Shown here one piece after another: positions 15,071-27,640 of a stretch of DNA of 64,000 nucleotides. The stretch lies in the NCBI RefSeq assembly GCF_000247695.1, contig NW_004624784.1:5819277-5883276 (forward strand), written 5' to 3'. Position numbers and translations under genes: made by a program. The stretch is from Heterocephalus glaber (taxonomy: Eukaryota > Chordata > Mammalia > Rodentia > Bathyergidae). How positions within the stretch are numbered: position 1 is the stretch's first letter; each line of letters begins with the position of its first letter. Below the pieces are notes generated by a model that did no database searches, was not told the DNA's origin, and saw only the letters and a list, made by a program, of their open reading frames with translations.

Positions 15071-15509
15071 ACTGAGATCAGGGGAATAAAATCAGTTTTC
15101 TGTAGAGTCCCAAACATGTATTGATTTTACATAGGTTTTTAAAAAATAATGTTTCTTTCTAAAAAGCCTGGGCACTGAGTTACTGCCCAAGTGAGGCAAA
15201 AAGCATAATTATCTGAACATTCTCCATTAAATCATGGTCATCTTAAATATAGATAAATGAAACAAAAATCGGTTATAAGCCATTTCTATTTACCACCATT
15301 GCTGGTGTCTGGGTGCCTCAACTATCTCTGTTTATTCCTGGAATATACTTAGTTGTGCATAGGCAGGCTCTTCATTACATTACTGTCATCTGTAGCATCT
15401 AGAATGAGTGCATATCCTACCAGGGCTCTGATGGATAAATTCTGTACTACATACCTATCTTGAAGGTATTGTTTGTATAATATAAGTTTGACGTACGGAG
15501 GGAGTTGGT

Positions 15510-15705
15510 TTTTGAGTTGAGGTCCAGCTTTACCTCATGGAATATTGTTTTCCTCTCTCTTCCTTTAGCTTCAGTTTCAATATTTGTAAACTGACAATGG
15601 TTCAAGCAATCTTGGAAGTCTGTTCTGAGGATCACATGAGATTGTATGCAATAAAGCACTTTGCATGCCCTTATATAAGATACAGCATTATTACTCATCT
15701 TTTAA
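15510..15705 (+). mobile_element. MIR SINE relic
   Basis: Sense MIR order: 'gcttcagtttcaatatttgt', a '..gaggatcacatgag' part, and '..aataaagcactttgcatg'. Open frames on both strands across it are chance frames. Confidence 0.6.
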
Positions 15706-16409
15706 TCTTCCACAATGTAGTCAGTAATTAACAAATGAACTATTCAATATAGATTTGTTGGGTGAATCAATACAAAAGATCAACTTTTGAATATTTCTCA
15801 GAGCCAGCTATCCAGAAGCACAGAAAGCAGAGGACCTATTGAGGAAGAGAAAAATCAACATATATTGTATACACATCCCTGCAGAGGTCTTAAATGGGGG
15901 AAATTTCTGACCAAGATCTACTTTGTTCAAATATTCTACAGCCATACTAATGTTTTGCCTATTTGTGCTAATGAATACCAAGAAAGAAGAGTTATGGAAA
16001 TTCATTTGGAACTTAAAGTGTAGGGAAAGTGATAGAAAAGAACAGGCTTCTGAATTTGACTTGGGGCCTGAGAGGGAACTGACATGGTGGTTGAAAAAAG
16101 TTGGCCTTCACACAAACCTTGCAAACAGCAGAATTCATTAGGAAAATTTTGCTTCCCACAGGCACATCTAAACTATCCTGTTCTAGTAGGTCATAGAGCT
16201 ACCAGTGTTTCCAGCTGTCTTTATCTGAAGAGTTCACATGCATCTTTCTCCAAGATTGTACAAAATATACTTTGAAAAGCTGGTAACAGATCTGAACTAG
16301 GTTTAAAAACAGTATTTGAGGACCACTATGAACATGTGGAGTGAGTGACAGTGTGTGACTACTTTTCATCAGAGTTAAGGGCGTGGTGGGTCTAACAATG
16401 ATCCTCAAG
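15706..16409. other. Unclassified sequence
   Basis: Several overlapping short open frames on both strands lack recognisable similarity, and nothing else stands out. Confidence 0.45.
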
Positions 16410-16775
16410 GGATATGGGCATGTTCTAATACCTAAACACTGTGAATGTTACCTTATTTGGAAAAAGAGTATGTGCAGATATAATTAAATTAAGGTTGCTA
16501 GATGAGATAACCTGAATTACCTGGGTGGGCCCTAAATCTAACAACAAGTATCTGGTAAGAGATAGAAAAGATAAACAAACATGAACAACAATGATGATAT
16601 CACTACAGAAGCAAAGATTGGGAGCTAAAGAATGCTAGCAGACACAAAAAGCCAGAACTGGCAAGGAAGATTCTTCCCTGAGCCTACAGGGGGAGTGTGG
16701 CTCTGCCAACACCTTGATTTTCCTGGTCTCCAATCAGTAAGACAGTAACTTTCTGTGGTAATTCGCTGGCAGGCC
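16410..16775 (+). mobile_element. MLT1-type MaLR LTR
   Basis: Motifs in LTR order: 'gaatgttaccttatttggaa', 'gtatgtgcagatataattaa', 'tgggccctaaatctaac', then 'ctctgccaacaccttgattt' and '..acagtaactttctgtggt'. This is typical of MLT1 LTRs in sense orientation. Confidence 0.75.
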
Positions 16776-16828
16776 TAAAATACCCATACACAGAGTAAAC
16801 AATGTTTACAAACATTCCAGAGGGAGTT

Positions 16829-16968
16829 GCTGGGTATGGTGACACATGCCTGTAAACCCGGGACTCAGGAGGCTAAGGCAGGAGGATCATGAGTTCTAGG
16901 CCAGACTGGGCTACACAACAAGACAATGTTTAAAAAAAAAAAAAAGAAAAGAAAAGAAACAGAAAAAA
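16829..16968 (+). mobile_element. B1 SINE, monomer without internal duplication
   Basis: A 7SL-derived body with box A/B regions ('gctgggtatggtgacacatg', 'ggaggatcatgagttctagg') and an A-rich tail. The 29-bp internal duplication of classical mouse B1 is absent. Possible flanking repeats are 'attccagagg' and 'attcaagagg'. Confidence 0.9.
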
Positions 16969-19480
16969 ATTCAAGAGGAAATCCACTGGGGTCTTGTTCT
17001 GCAGGAGAGCTAGGTGTAACAGAATAATTAGACCACTAAAAAAGACAGTGTGACCTTCCTAAGATCCATCCTCAATATCTTGGGCAAACAGGAAAGAAGT
17101 CATTGCAATTCCCAGAGCAAAATAATAACAAAATCTTGTAAAGAACATGGGGCCTGGAATTCATGCCAGAGATGTTTGGAGAAATGACAATCCTGCCATT
17201 CAATTAAAATAGCTTTACAAGGCACATATAGGAACATATTTAGTTGTAAAATAGATAGGCTTGGGATCCAAATTACCCTGATGCAAAGAGCTGAAACCAC
17301 TGAGGAATGTCTGAGATGAGGGCCAGAATGCAGCCAGCCTGTGGAAGTCTTAGAAGAATGCCACAGAAAAGGCAGGGAAGCTCTGTGTAGGTACAGGGAG
17401 TATTAGAATGGTGCCTAGCAAGTCCTGGAGCCAGGTGGACTTGGCAATTTATTATTTGTGAGGGAAAAAAAAGTTTCCAAGCACATTTCATATGAATGTC
17501 TTTATGAAGGTGTTTTGTGGTTAAAGAATCCCTGCAATTCCTGTGTACTATTTCTTACTTGCCCTGTAAAGCTAGGGAACAGTCCATCAATTATAGCTTT
17601 TCATTCTCCATCTCCAAGCCAGAGATAATGCCTAAGGGAATTTGTGCCATTTCCCCCAATGATAATTCATCTTTAGAGAACTTCAAACAATCTTTTGGAT
17701 GAAGAACAATTCTCTGCAACAAATTTTCTGTGTCAGTCCAAACCATTAAAATGTCTCAGCATTGACCAATTCATGAACAGAAGATTCCATCTTCATTTTT
17801 CTTTCACTTCTTCTGTAATCTTCTGAATTCACAATCATAGAATTATTTTTATTATGTTCTTATTATTTGTTAAGGGCACTGAAAAAGAGAACAATCTCAA
17901 TAATTGGCAATGAGGTCTGTAAGCTTGATGCCCTCTCCCCTTCCTGGGGCTGGGCCAGGTAGAGATCTGGAGGACAAGACGGATCTTATGTAGGATGGTC
18001 ACCAAGAAATGGATCAAAGCAGAAGCTAATGTGAAAATCAGTCTAAGAGGATAGAAGACTGATAATCAGGAAAGCCATTTCAGGAATCAGATCTGAAAGC
18101 TGAGAAGAGAATAGGAATTCAGGGCCCAGGTTAGAGCCTAGACATGATGGGAGTCTGAAGCAAGTTGGGAAGAGGGGATTCAGATCAATCCATTTTATTT
18201 GATGCTAGTAATGTCGGTAGGAAGATTGACTTAAAGGGGCAACATTGGCACAGACAAAAACAGATTTAGGCTGTGTTCTATCAGGTCTGCCTCTGAGCCT
18301 CACACAATGAGAAATGGGCTCTTTTTTTTTTTTTTTTTTTTTTAACTCACTAAAGGATATACTATATCAAAGGTTGAGAAATAACATTAGTTAATTGACT
18401 TTTAAGTATGAAACAATAAATGATGTCTGCTTCAAGGCCTAAAATGGTTAAATTCCTTTTAATTCTTTGAGAATGAATAATCTATGCTATCATTCAGTTA
18501 ATGTCATACAGTTAATCAGAACTATCCAAGACATATCACTTACTCTTCATGCAAGATCAGTAGGTGTCTGCTGATTATTAATTTCACAACAGTACCTTTT
18601 CAAAGTTTTTCATTTTTACATTGATACATTTTAAATTCTCACATGCTCATATAATGGTCAATGAATCTCAGTTGATTTTTTGAAAAATTAGCAAAACCTC
18701 TCTCAAACCCCCAGACAGAAGTGTGTTGTAGAACTCAAAAGGGTTCCTTTACTATGGCTATTGTTACCTTTGCCACTTGTTTTGAACATAATTTTTGAGT
18801 GTCTTTGAAATGTGATCACCTCTGACATCACAAAAATTAAAAAATCTAGAGACATCTCATCTACACGGTCTAATACCAATAAGGTTCCTCTGGAGACATC
18901 CAGCATATCTAGATCCAGATGGAGATGTATAATTCCCAGTGAGGCCAAGCAGGCAAAGGAAGGCACATAAGCAGCACGATACACGGCATATAGCAGAGAG
19001 AAGGCCGCAGCTGCAGTGCAAGGAAGCAGTGAACCATTACAGTATGAGGCTGCTTGGAAGACAGCAGCTGACGGCACAAAGCAAGGGTTGGATTAGGTTT
19101 ATTTCTGTGTCCTGAATTACACTACAAGCCCAAACTAGAGATAAAACAAAACTCATTCCAGGTTTTGGAGTGGGTATTATTTTAAGTTACAGAACTACTC
19201 TGGAGCTTAGTTATTCTGGAACTTAATTATACTTCGGAAGGTTTCACAAAGAGCCACCTACAGCAAAATGTCTCCACATATTTCTTCAGGTTTTGCATTA
19301 CAGGCGTCACAATGACCTTCATTGGAGTTAGGTCTTTAGTCTCTGGAAATCTCATGTTTAATTGAAAATCTATTACTTGGAAGGAGAAGATCTTGTAATA
19401 CCCATTAAGACCCCGAGGAAGTCATTGCCCTGGAAGAGTGGTGTAGATAATGTGGTATTCCAAACACTCACTAAAACAAT
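16969..19480. other. Unclassified sequence with a poly(T) run
   Basis: No confident gene or repeat. A 23-base T run lies at about 18321-18343. A 124-residue open frame on the minus strand at 18703-19077 has some CpG content but no recognisable domain. Confidence 0.45.
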
Positions 19481-19620
19481 TATTCAATTACTATCACCAA
19501 ATGTTTCCTATGCCCCAGACGTTGTGCTAGGTATTTAGGTATGACAGTAATCAGGGCATAGTTTCCCTCTTTGAGAAGCTTGTTGTTGGAACGGGAGACA
19601 GAATAGGATATTACAGGTAG
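19481..19620 (-). mobile_element. L2 LINE 3' fragment
   Basis: The 'atgccccagacgttgtgcta' and 'ggtatttaggtatgacag' motifs, followed by a 'ttgagaagcttgttg' part, match the L2 3' end pattern. Confidence 0.55.
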
Positions 19621-19835
19621 TACAGTATGGATAATTAGAAAGCAGACTCACAGCCACATTCCTGGGTTTTCTCCCTGGCTCCGAAATTCCTATGGTGAAG
19701 TCTTAACCTTTTTGGACTTCTGCTTCTTTATTGATGAACTGGGGATAGTAAAAATACTACATAAACTAGTGGAGAAGATATGAGTTAATATATATATAAA
19801 ACACTCAGGACATGGACTGGCACACAGTAAACCTG
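19621..19835 (+). mobile_element. MIR SINE relic
   Basis: Sense MIR order: 'cctggctccgaaattcc', 'cttctttattgatgaactgg', 'gagttaatatatatataaaa' and 'ggcacacagtaaacc'. Confidence 0.7.
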
Positions 19836-20390
19836 TCTGATAGAGAAACAATGAGTATTATTGAAATACACCAGAGGAGCAGAACCCTTTGTCCTGTGGA
19901 GTCAGAGATGGCGTGCTCCCAGAAAATGACATCTCAATCAAGAGCCAAAGGTGCATAGAGGTTAGTGGATGGATCTTGGGGTACTGGAGCTTGGGGAGAA
20001 AAGGGAGACAGCCTGTGTGCAATCCTAAATGGAGTGATATTAGCAAACATCTCCTAAAATAATTTAATGTTCTCCTATTGCCTGAATTATCTGGTGAGAA
20101 AAATAGGTTCATAAGTTTGCTGCCTTCACCAGATAGCAGATGATCATTTCTCCAACACTCCTCTGAAATCATCACTAATAGCTTTGGTTTGCTACTATCC
20201 TTGGTGCATTTCCATAACCCCTAATGATACTTATCACCTGATACTGTTACTACTGTCTGTCTCCACAACTAGCTCTCAGTCCAGGATGGCTGGAACTATT
20301 TCTTTTACATATAACCTAGTGTTCCTAACCTCTAGAATAAGATCTGCTTTACAATATGTGCTCAGAAAAAATGTACTAAATAAATAGCAT
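19836..20390. other. Unclassified sequence, L2-like at its end
   Basis: At 20265-20390 a probable L2 or MIR 3' end is visible ('atatgtgctcagaaaaaatg', 'tactaaataaatag'). The remainder, including an open frame at 19858-20175, is unrecognised. Confidence 0.4.
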
Positions 20391-21280
20391 AGCCCTTTGT
20401 TGCAGAACAGAGACATACTATGAGGTTCTAATTTGGATCTTGTAGCTCTGCACTATAATCCAATATTAGAATAATCTCAGTTTATCCCTTCCTAGATGTT
20501 CTTTCTTTTCAGATAAAACATTTAATTGGTGCCTTCTTCTAGCAAGTATAAGAGTATTGGCATGATTTTTCTCTCCTGAATTAAGCAGCTACATAATATT
20601 CTGCTGCAGTGAGGTAAGCATTACCAAAGCAAAACAATTAGGGCAATGTTCTCAAATTCAGTGAGTCACCAATTGCCAAGAAGCATGATATTCATAAGGA
20701 ATTCTACCTTCACTATACAGTATCACCACAGAGGTAAACCCCAAATAGAACCCACTTGCTAATTTTGATCCCAAATATGAGATCCTTCCTCAGCATTCCT
20801 CAAGTTGTTTCAGTTAATTCCTATTCAGTTATTCCGGTTCCTATGCATGTGTTTTCCTAGGGCCTCTGCAAGAAGCTCATGAATGACTCACTAAGACTTT
20901 CATCTTGATCTCTCTTTTCTCTCTCTTCTTGAGGCTGGAAGCTGGGGGTCCAAACCTGCATAGCACTACTAGCCAGGGGAAGGTTTTTCTCCTCACTTAG
21001 ACCACTTCACACTTTTACACAATTCCCTGAGAGATCATTAAAAGTCACCCCAGTGCATAATTACAATGTCCATTTTCAAATTATAAATACTCTTGTGAAG
21101 TAGGGATGAGGCTTGCATTTGGCAGATGATGTCTTCACACACACTACAACAAGGAGGGGAAAAATCCTCCCAGACTTGTTAGGCAATGTTAGGGCCCAGG
21201 AAAGCCTGGTTCTCATTGCACACAAGGAGGATACCTCAGGCCTGCCAGGGGTAGGACCCCAAAGGAAGACATCAGAACGA
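20391..21280. other. Unclassified sequence
   Basis: I see no gene or clear repeat. A plus-strand open frame at 21113-21340 partly overlaps the next L2 fragment. Confidence 0.4.
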
Positions 21281-21425
21281 TTGATTCACTTATTTATTCA
21301 ACAAAGTTGTATGGAGTGCCCACCCTGTGACAGATATTGAGGATACAGCAAAGAAAGAGACAAGGACTCTGTCCTGGTAGAGTTTACATTGTCATGGGGA
21401 AAAACAGACAATAAACTCTGATGGA
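21281..21425 (-). mobile_element. L2 LINE 3' fragment
   Basis: 'cacttatttattcaacaaag', then 'gagtgcccaccctgtgacag', then 'ggatacagcaaagaaagaga' and '..agacaataaactctg' follow the L2 3' end order. Confidence 0.75.
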
Positions 21426-21684
21426 GATTTGCCCTTATCATCCTAAATTTCTGGAAGTTCTTTTAGAAGTTCTTTTCTTCTCTTAGACTTTCCCTTAAGC
21501 TACTCACTTTAATCTCAATGAGTCAGGGTAGATAATTTTTATGGCATTAAAATTAAGAGCCCTGGCAGCATGGCCAAAATATATTTTTACCATCTTTTCA
21601 CTCTGCTGGCATGGTAGCACTGATGTTCACTAAAAACATGTTACTCAATCAGGAAACAATGCTAAGGGAGAATAGGAACTCCTC

Positions 21685-21685
<1 letters not shown>

Positions 21686-21721
<36 letters not shown>
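21686..21721. repeat. (AC)n microsatellite
   Basis: Eighteen uninterrupted AC dinucleotides. Confidence 0.98.
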
Positions 21722-21726
<5 letters not shown>

Positions 21727-22744
21727 GAAGTGGAATTCATGGAATAGCATTGCATAAACCATTTTCTAATGGGAAAGAACCCCTGTCTAATGTGTAAAAG
21801 AATTGATTATTTCCTATCTCATTTTGTCATTTGTTCTTAAAGAATATGTAGTACCTTACCTCTATTTCTATGGTTTTCCTCAAATCCCAAGCTTTCTTTT
21901 TGCTTATAGGGAAAACTGATTGCAATAAAAGACAATACTATAGTCTCTCCAAGGCATGTGGACCACATATCAGGGCTGACCTCATAGCAGAAGGATCCAG
22001 AAAGCTGCCTAGTGACCTGGAACACTGATGCTTCAAGAAGCTGCCTTGACAAAACTCAGTGTTTACTTATCTATGTTAAACCTCTGAAGGAAGAAAAGGA
22101 TTTTAGGCAACTAACAGGCAAGCCAAACTCTGGCTTTATCTAGGAAAGTAAAGGTATTCTGCAGAAGACCTTCTTTCTTGTAGTGCTTTTGCCCACAACA
22201 AAGTGGAAAGAGAAATTCAAAGAACTTGGACCTGTGTGCAGAAACATTTTCAGAAGGAAATGCCCATAGGATGTGCTTTTTCTGTTCCTATATTTACAAT
22301 CACTAATTATACATGTTTTAATTAGGGACTCTGCTTGTATAACTTGTATGAGGTTATAGGAGGCTAACACATCAAAATGCAAATATAAACTCCACTAAAA
22401 TGCACATATTACAATTAATTTCACAGTAATTTAATTCTACAGCAAATTAAAATTTTTATTCTAATCCCAAATCACTATCATTTTTATGTATTATGTATCT
22501 AAAAAATTTTTTGTCTTTAAATCCTAACAGATTTGAAATTATTTTTTTCTATTTACACAGCATATTTTACTGAAGCTCCCCAGAACACCTAATATGTAAC
22601 AGAAATTTCTCAAAAGAAAACTAAAAATTAGTTTTTCCCAGTGCTGGAGTGATAACCTTTCAGAAACCATAAAGCTGGACATATTACCTGAAGAGAGGTG
22701 ATATTTATATTCGCATAAAATTAATTTCATTCTCATAGTTACAC

Positions 22745-22865
22745 TATGGCATGAAATAGTTACCGATAATTAGGAAACGCATTTCATAGATAAGGCCTCA
22801 GAGGCCCAAGGAGATTACCTTCTCCCAAAGTCTTGCAGCTAGTAAATAGCAGAATCAGGATTTGT
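22745..22865 (-). mobile_element. MIR SINE relic
   Basis: 'catttcatagataaggcctc', 'agaggcccaaggagatta' and 'cttgcagctagtaaatagca' form the reverse complement of the MIR core and tail. The 800 bases before it (21725-22745) contain nothing I recognise. Confidence 0.7.
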
Positions 22866-23708
22866 GAGGGGATGGCTTCAAAATGTGAGCTCATAGGCAC
22901 TGTTTTAAGTGAGTTTTTAATGTTATACTTTCTCAGTTCTATTGCTAAAATACATGAAATCATGCCTGCCTCTCATAGATATCCAGGGTATATTGTCATG
23001 TTATGGAAACCCTTTTAGATATTTGTTACTCCAAGTGAACTAGTCTCCCTTTTAAAAATTACTACAAAAGTAATACACATGTACAAAAATTCAAATAATG
23101 AAAATGTCTAAAAATTAAAAAGCCAAATCCCATAGCCTGATTTTTGAAAGACTCATTTACAGATAACAAATTTGAAATTTTTGAGAAAATGTATCTCTTG
23201 TTACTTATTGCCAGTATCAGCTGATAACATTGTTCCCCTTCCACTATTCTTCCCCCTTGCCTTCTATCGCTCTCTCTGACTGGCTGGATTTCTTTCTGCA
23301 CACAGCCCTACACTCACTCCCTACTGATGCTGGGCTTCCTGCCTAGACATGCTTTCCTTCTCATACTCATTTTGAAAGTCCCTGGAAACTAATACTACAG
23401 AAGTGTTTTATACACTGTGCATTTTCTTCACCTTATAAGACAGAAAACAATCTGCACAGTGGTAAGACTGCATCCAAGGAGCAACAAACATAAATCTAAT
23501 CCGAGGGAACTTGCTCAAATTTTGATGACTTAGCTGGAAGATTTTAACATTTGAGAACTGGAAGTTATCTCATAGATAATCTAATCCAAATCATTATCAT
23601 ACAGATGAGAAAATGGAGAATCAAAGAAATGAAGAGAGCACAGTTTGCATCAGACAAATAGATAAAGATTTGAATTCTGGCTCTATAATTAACACTAATT
23701 GTGCAATC

Positions 23709-23890
23709 TTTTTGTTTGTTAGTTTTCTTGAAACAGGGTTTTGCTATGTAGTCCAGGCTGGCCTTGAACTCACTGTGTAGTCCAGGTTGCCCTTGCACTA
23801 TGTAGCGCAGGCTAGCTTTAAATTCACCATGATCCTCCTGCTTCAGCCTCCTGAGTGCTGGGATTACAGATATTCACTGCCATGCCCAGC
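23709..23890 (-). mobile_element. B1 SINE with three internal repeat units
   Basis: A reverse-oriented 7SL-derived B1: '..cctcctgagtgctgggatta' near 23847-23867 and a terminal 'catgcccagctgg'. Instead of the usual two 29-bp internal units it has three: 23744-23772, 23773-23797 and 23798-23826. Likely flanking duplication 'tgtgca(a)t..tttt' occurs at 23700 and 23895. Confidence 0.9.
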
Positions 23891-24079
23891 TGGCTGTGCA
23901 TTTTTTTATCAATTTCCCTTACCTCTCTGAACCACAGTTTCTTTTTCTATACAACTGTGAAGAAGTATTCCACTGTTGCTGCCATTACTCTTTCTAATCC
24001 AAACCACCATGATCCCTTGTGTGGACTTGGAATAGCCTCCTGGCTTTTACTCTTTGCAGTCTTGTCTTAACAGCCAAAA

Positions 24080-24320
24080 TGGTCTTTGAAAAACTGAAAT
24101 CAGATCATGTCATGCACTTAAAGTTCTCCACAGAATTTTCATTGACTCCAGCTTAAAATCCTACAAATCCTTGAATGAGTTTGATCCCTATCTTCCTGGG
24201 CTTACTTCTCCTCTTGACTCTCTTTCAGCTTTACAGCCCTCCTTTCTCATCTGGGAACAGGCAAAGCTCGTCTGAGGCCTCTGCATTGGCTGTTAAGTGA
24301 TCTTCACCCCCTTTTCTTGG
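24080..24320 (+). mobile_element. L2 LINE fragment
   Basis: 'tcagatcatgtcatgcactt', 'ttcattgactccagcttaaa' and 'atcctacaaatccttgaatg' follow the L2 3' region. Strongly diverged. Confidence 0.6.
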
Positions 24321-26090
24321 TTTCAAGTTGAACTCCACATATGCCCACTCTGACTGTTTCATCTGAAAAACCTATCTATTGACCTTTATGCATGACCCAA
24401 CTCTGCATGTTTCTTTCACAGCACTTATCATTTATAATTATCTTCTTTTAAAAAATGTTTAGCCTTAATCATCTACAGCTCTTCTACAACAGAAGATCCC
24501 CATGGACAGGACCATTTTTTTTTTTATCAGAATAGCATCTGATATATAGAAAATACTTATCAAATGACAACCATTTTTTATTTTTATTAGTAACAATAAC
24601 AGGCATCTAAGCATTTGATGTGAAATCATAGAAAGCAGCCCTACAGGACTTCCTTTGGGCTAGGAGAGTCACATTTTAGTTTTTTTCTATTTCTTGGGGA
24701 TTAGGCAAGCCAGAGAGGGGAAAATGCTGGACTGAGATTGGAAGTCTAAAGAAAGTAAGCTAAAAGAAGTATGCTGGGCACAGTCAGGGCCAAGAGCTCA
24801 CGGGTATCTGTGGTGAATACAGCCAGGTTTTGGAGTCTGTGAATTCTACTCAAACCCCTACCCTAGCCGTTCCCAATATGGCTGTAGTCTTGGGAGCTAG
24901 ATGTAGTATAGGACAGGGAGTGCTCTGTACTGTTATCTGACCTACCAGGCTTTTTTGGCTTTGGTAAATCCTTGTAGAGGCCTGAGTGTTTCCTTCTCAG
25001 AGGTGATGCAAATAGGTAGGTCCGAGGAAAAGCTGGCAACTCCAGGTTCAGCAGGGAAGTAGCAGAGGATTAGCCTTTCACCCAGAGGACAAACTGCTTT
25101 GTACTGCAAATTTTTATTTGGTCTCCGGGGTTGGACACTGTATGGTTCTAGGTGAGTTGTTTTTTTTTTAATGAGCTCTTAAGAGAAATTTTTATCTAAC
25201 AGAATCATGGGACCAAAGGGACAGGAGAAAAGCAATTCATAAGAGTAGCACTTCTATGCTTCATCAGGTCTGTGATAGAAAGATAGGGTAAATATTAAGT
25301 GTTTTTTTCACTATTTTAAGTAAATTTCCAACAGAGAAAAAAGAACTCACGAATTATATCTACTAAAAGCCTGGGAAATTTAAGCTAGGCTTAATTGCCA
25401 AAATTTTCTTTCTCCAAGAATGAGAAGGCAAGAAGACCCTGTGTGCTACCTTTATGTATTTCTATCTAGGTTATGTGGTGATCCATATCTTATGTGGGAT
25501 AGAAGTGAGGGGAAGGCAGATGTGCTTTCTGAAATACTAGATAGACAAATACCCACCTTATACCCTCTTCCACTTCCATAGAGTTTTCCCTGGCTCTCCT
25601 CTCTTTATCTGCCTGTGTGGCTAGTGGCTTTCACATTCTGTACCCTGAAATCATCCCACTAGTCTCCATAGTAAAACTGCTTTCTACCCTCCTTCTGATT
25701 ACTGTCAGTAAAAAGGTAGGCTTAGCCTTGGAGCATGCTGAAGTCCTGAATTTATTTTTTTCTGATAAACAGCTCAGAGGGCAAAGGCTTTTTCTCTAAT
25801 GCCATCTGACTTTATCCTAATTATCCCTATCCTGTTTAACCAGGTATGTTTTAGGCAGACAGTGAGAGAAGGCACATTTGGCTAGGCAGCATGAGCTACC
25901 ATATTCTGGTCTCAATTACAGATAAGGTCAATACAGCAAGAGTCCAGCCTCCACATATTCGGCATGTGGATGACTTGGGCTCAGACCTTCCCACATCTAT
26001 TGGAAGCATGATTGAGCAGAGGATCTGGATTCAAGACTCTCAGGACTGAGGTAGCAGTGGGGATAGAAGATGGTGGGAGAGGGCCTCGAT
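24321..26090. other. Unclassified sequence
   Basis: No gene or confident repeat recognised. Open frames are short and without known motifs. Confidence 0.45.
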
Positions 26091-26169
26091 CAGTGGGAGC
26101 GAACTTATGCCTGTGTGCTACAGTGGGTTGTTTGCGTCACTGAAAGCTCTAAAAGGTTCGCCATCACTG
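26091..26169. mobile_element. hAT-like MITE, 79 bp
   Basis: The two ends are inverted versions of each other. The left end reads CAGTGggaGCGAAC and the right end, reverse-complemented, reads CAGTGatgGCGAAC. CAGTG-type termini are typical of hAT transposons. The flanking 8-mers 'gcctcgat' and 'gactaggt' agree at 5 of 8 positions, consistent with a decayed 8-bp duplication. No coding capacity. Confidence 0.55.
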
Positions 26170-26875
26170 GACTAGGTCATCCATCCTTCAGGAATAGAAG
26201 GTAAAAGAAGGCACTGGGCATTTCTTTGAATTCCATGGCCTTCTCCCTGTTCTTTTAGGGCTGAATCTTCACATGGTGGGGATGTGCTACCTCTCTGATT
26301 AGATGCAGAAAGCATCTGCAAATCTGTCTTTCTCTGAACCCCTCAGGTTTGGCCAAAGCATTTCTATCACTATTACTCCAGAGAGTATTCTCCTTACTCT
26401 GGATCTCTCTGCCAAGGCCCTCCTTACCCTCTTTGATCTTCTCCTAAGTTAGCTGCCATAGTATTGACAGGTCCATAGTTTTCACTTTGCTTTGACCTCT
26501 TTTGAAAAGTTTTCTGTTTTGATTTTTCCGTCAGGAAAGATTTCATTTGGAATACAATCACACACAAAAAATCCTGAACTATTAAAATCTGGGTTTTTTC
26601 TAACTATTCTACCCCTTCAACACTGGCACCAATTTTTAATACTTCAAATATCCCAGGACATGCTGGTTTCCCAGCTCATACTCTTCATATACACTATCAA
26701 ATACTTCAGGCAGTCATCCCCTTATTCTCTAAGAAAGTCTCAAGGCTTTAGAAAGTTCAAAGCCCACACATTGAGGACAGGGATTCCACTAGTCATGTCA
26801 TGCTAATAGGAGAATATTTCTTAACAGGAAGGCTTTTTTAGGTGACAATAGCAAACCTTCAATAAGAGACATAAT
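26170..26875. other. Unclassified sequence
   Basis: A plus-strand open frame at 26492-26806 has no recognisable domain. Nothing else is visible. Confidence 0.4.
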
Positions 26876-27060
26876 GACAGCTTAGTATATATAATGCACT
26901 CTCATGTTTATAGCAACTTTTTTGAAGTAGGTCTTCTTATTCATAGTTTACCTATGAAAAAACGGGATCAGAGAAGTTAACACCCAACTAATAAGTGGTG
27001 CAGCCAAGCTTTCAAGACAGGTCTGTTTGGCACTGGAGTTACCTGGCTAGTGCCAGGGGA
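26876..27060 (-). mobile_element. MIR SINE relic
   Basis: 'atatataatgcactctcatg', '..cctatgaaaaaacgggatca', '..gaagttaacacccaactaa' and 'agtggtgcagccaagctttc' give the reverse-complement MIR order. Confidence 0.72.
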
Positions 27061-27640
27061 GAATATCAGCTCTATTTTCTTCCAGGCTGGACCTCAAATG
27101 TTGTTGCTCTTGATTTAAATAAATGTGTATGGTTAACAGCAAACCTAATTTAGAAACATCTTTAGTTTCTATCAATTGATAGAAAGAAGTGGGGGCTTCA
27201 TCTCAAAGCCAATCCAGTTTTCCACATTTTATAAAATTCAAACAGGCTTGAGGTTTTTAAGACAATACATGGATATTTGGATGTACACTGAATATTTCCA
27301 TGTAATTTACTGTCATCTTCTAGTTTCAGAAAAAAAAAAAATTCCCGTACAACCTCAAGATGGGAGTTCTATTGCCTTTCTAGTAAGAACACTTAAAGTG
27401 AACTCAGATCTGGTAGAATTATGTAACTTCCCAACTATGTACTTAAATGTAACACCCCTTCCAATCTTATTTCATTTCTTTTATCTGGTCAGTGTTGGCC
27501 ACAGCTCTCCGCTACTTATATCTCCAAGATAAAATAATAAGACAAATAAAAATTACTTTCTAGTTCACAAGCTATTGCTCAGTAAAGTTCATATTCTATA
27601 AATCTAATTTTCTCATTAGTTTTTCCATATTATTTTTATT
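27061..27640. other. Unclassified sequence with a perfect palindrome
   Basis: Contains the 20-base palindrome at 27166-27185. Otherwise AT-rich and unrecognised. Confidence 0.5.
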
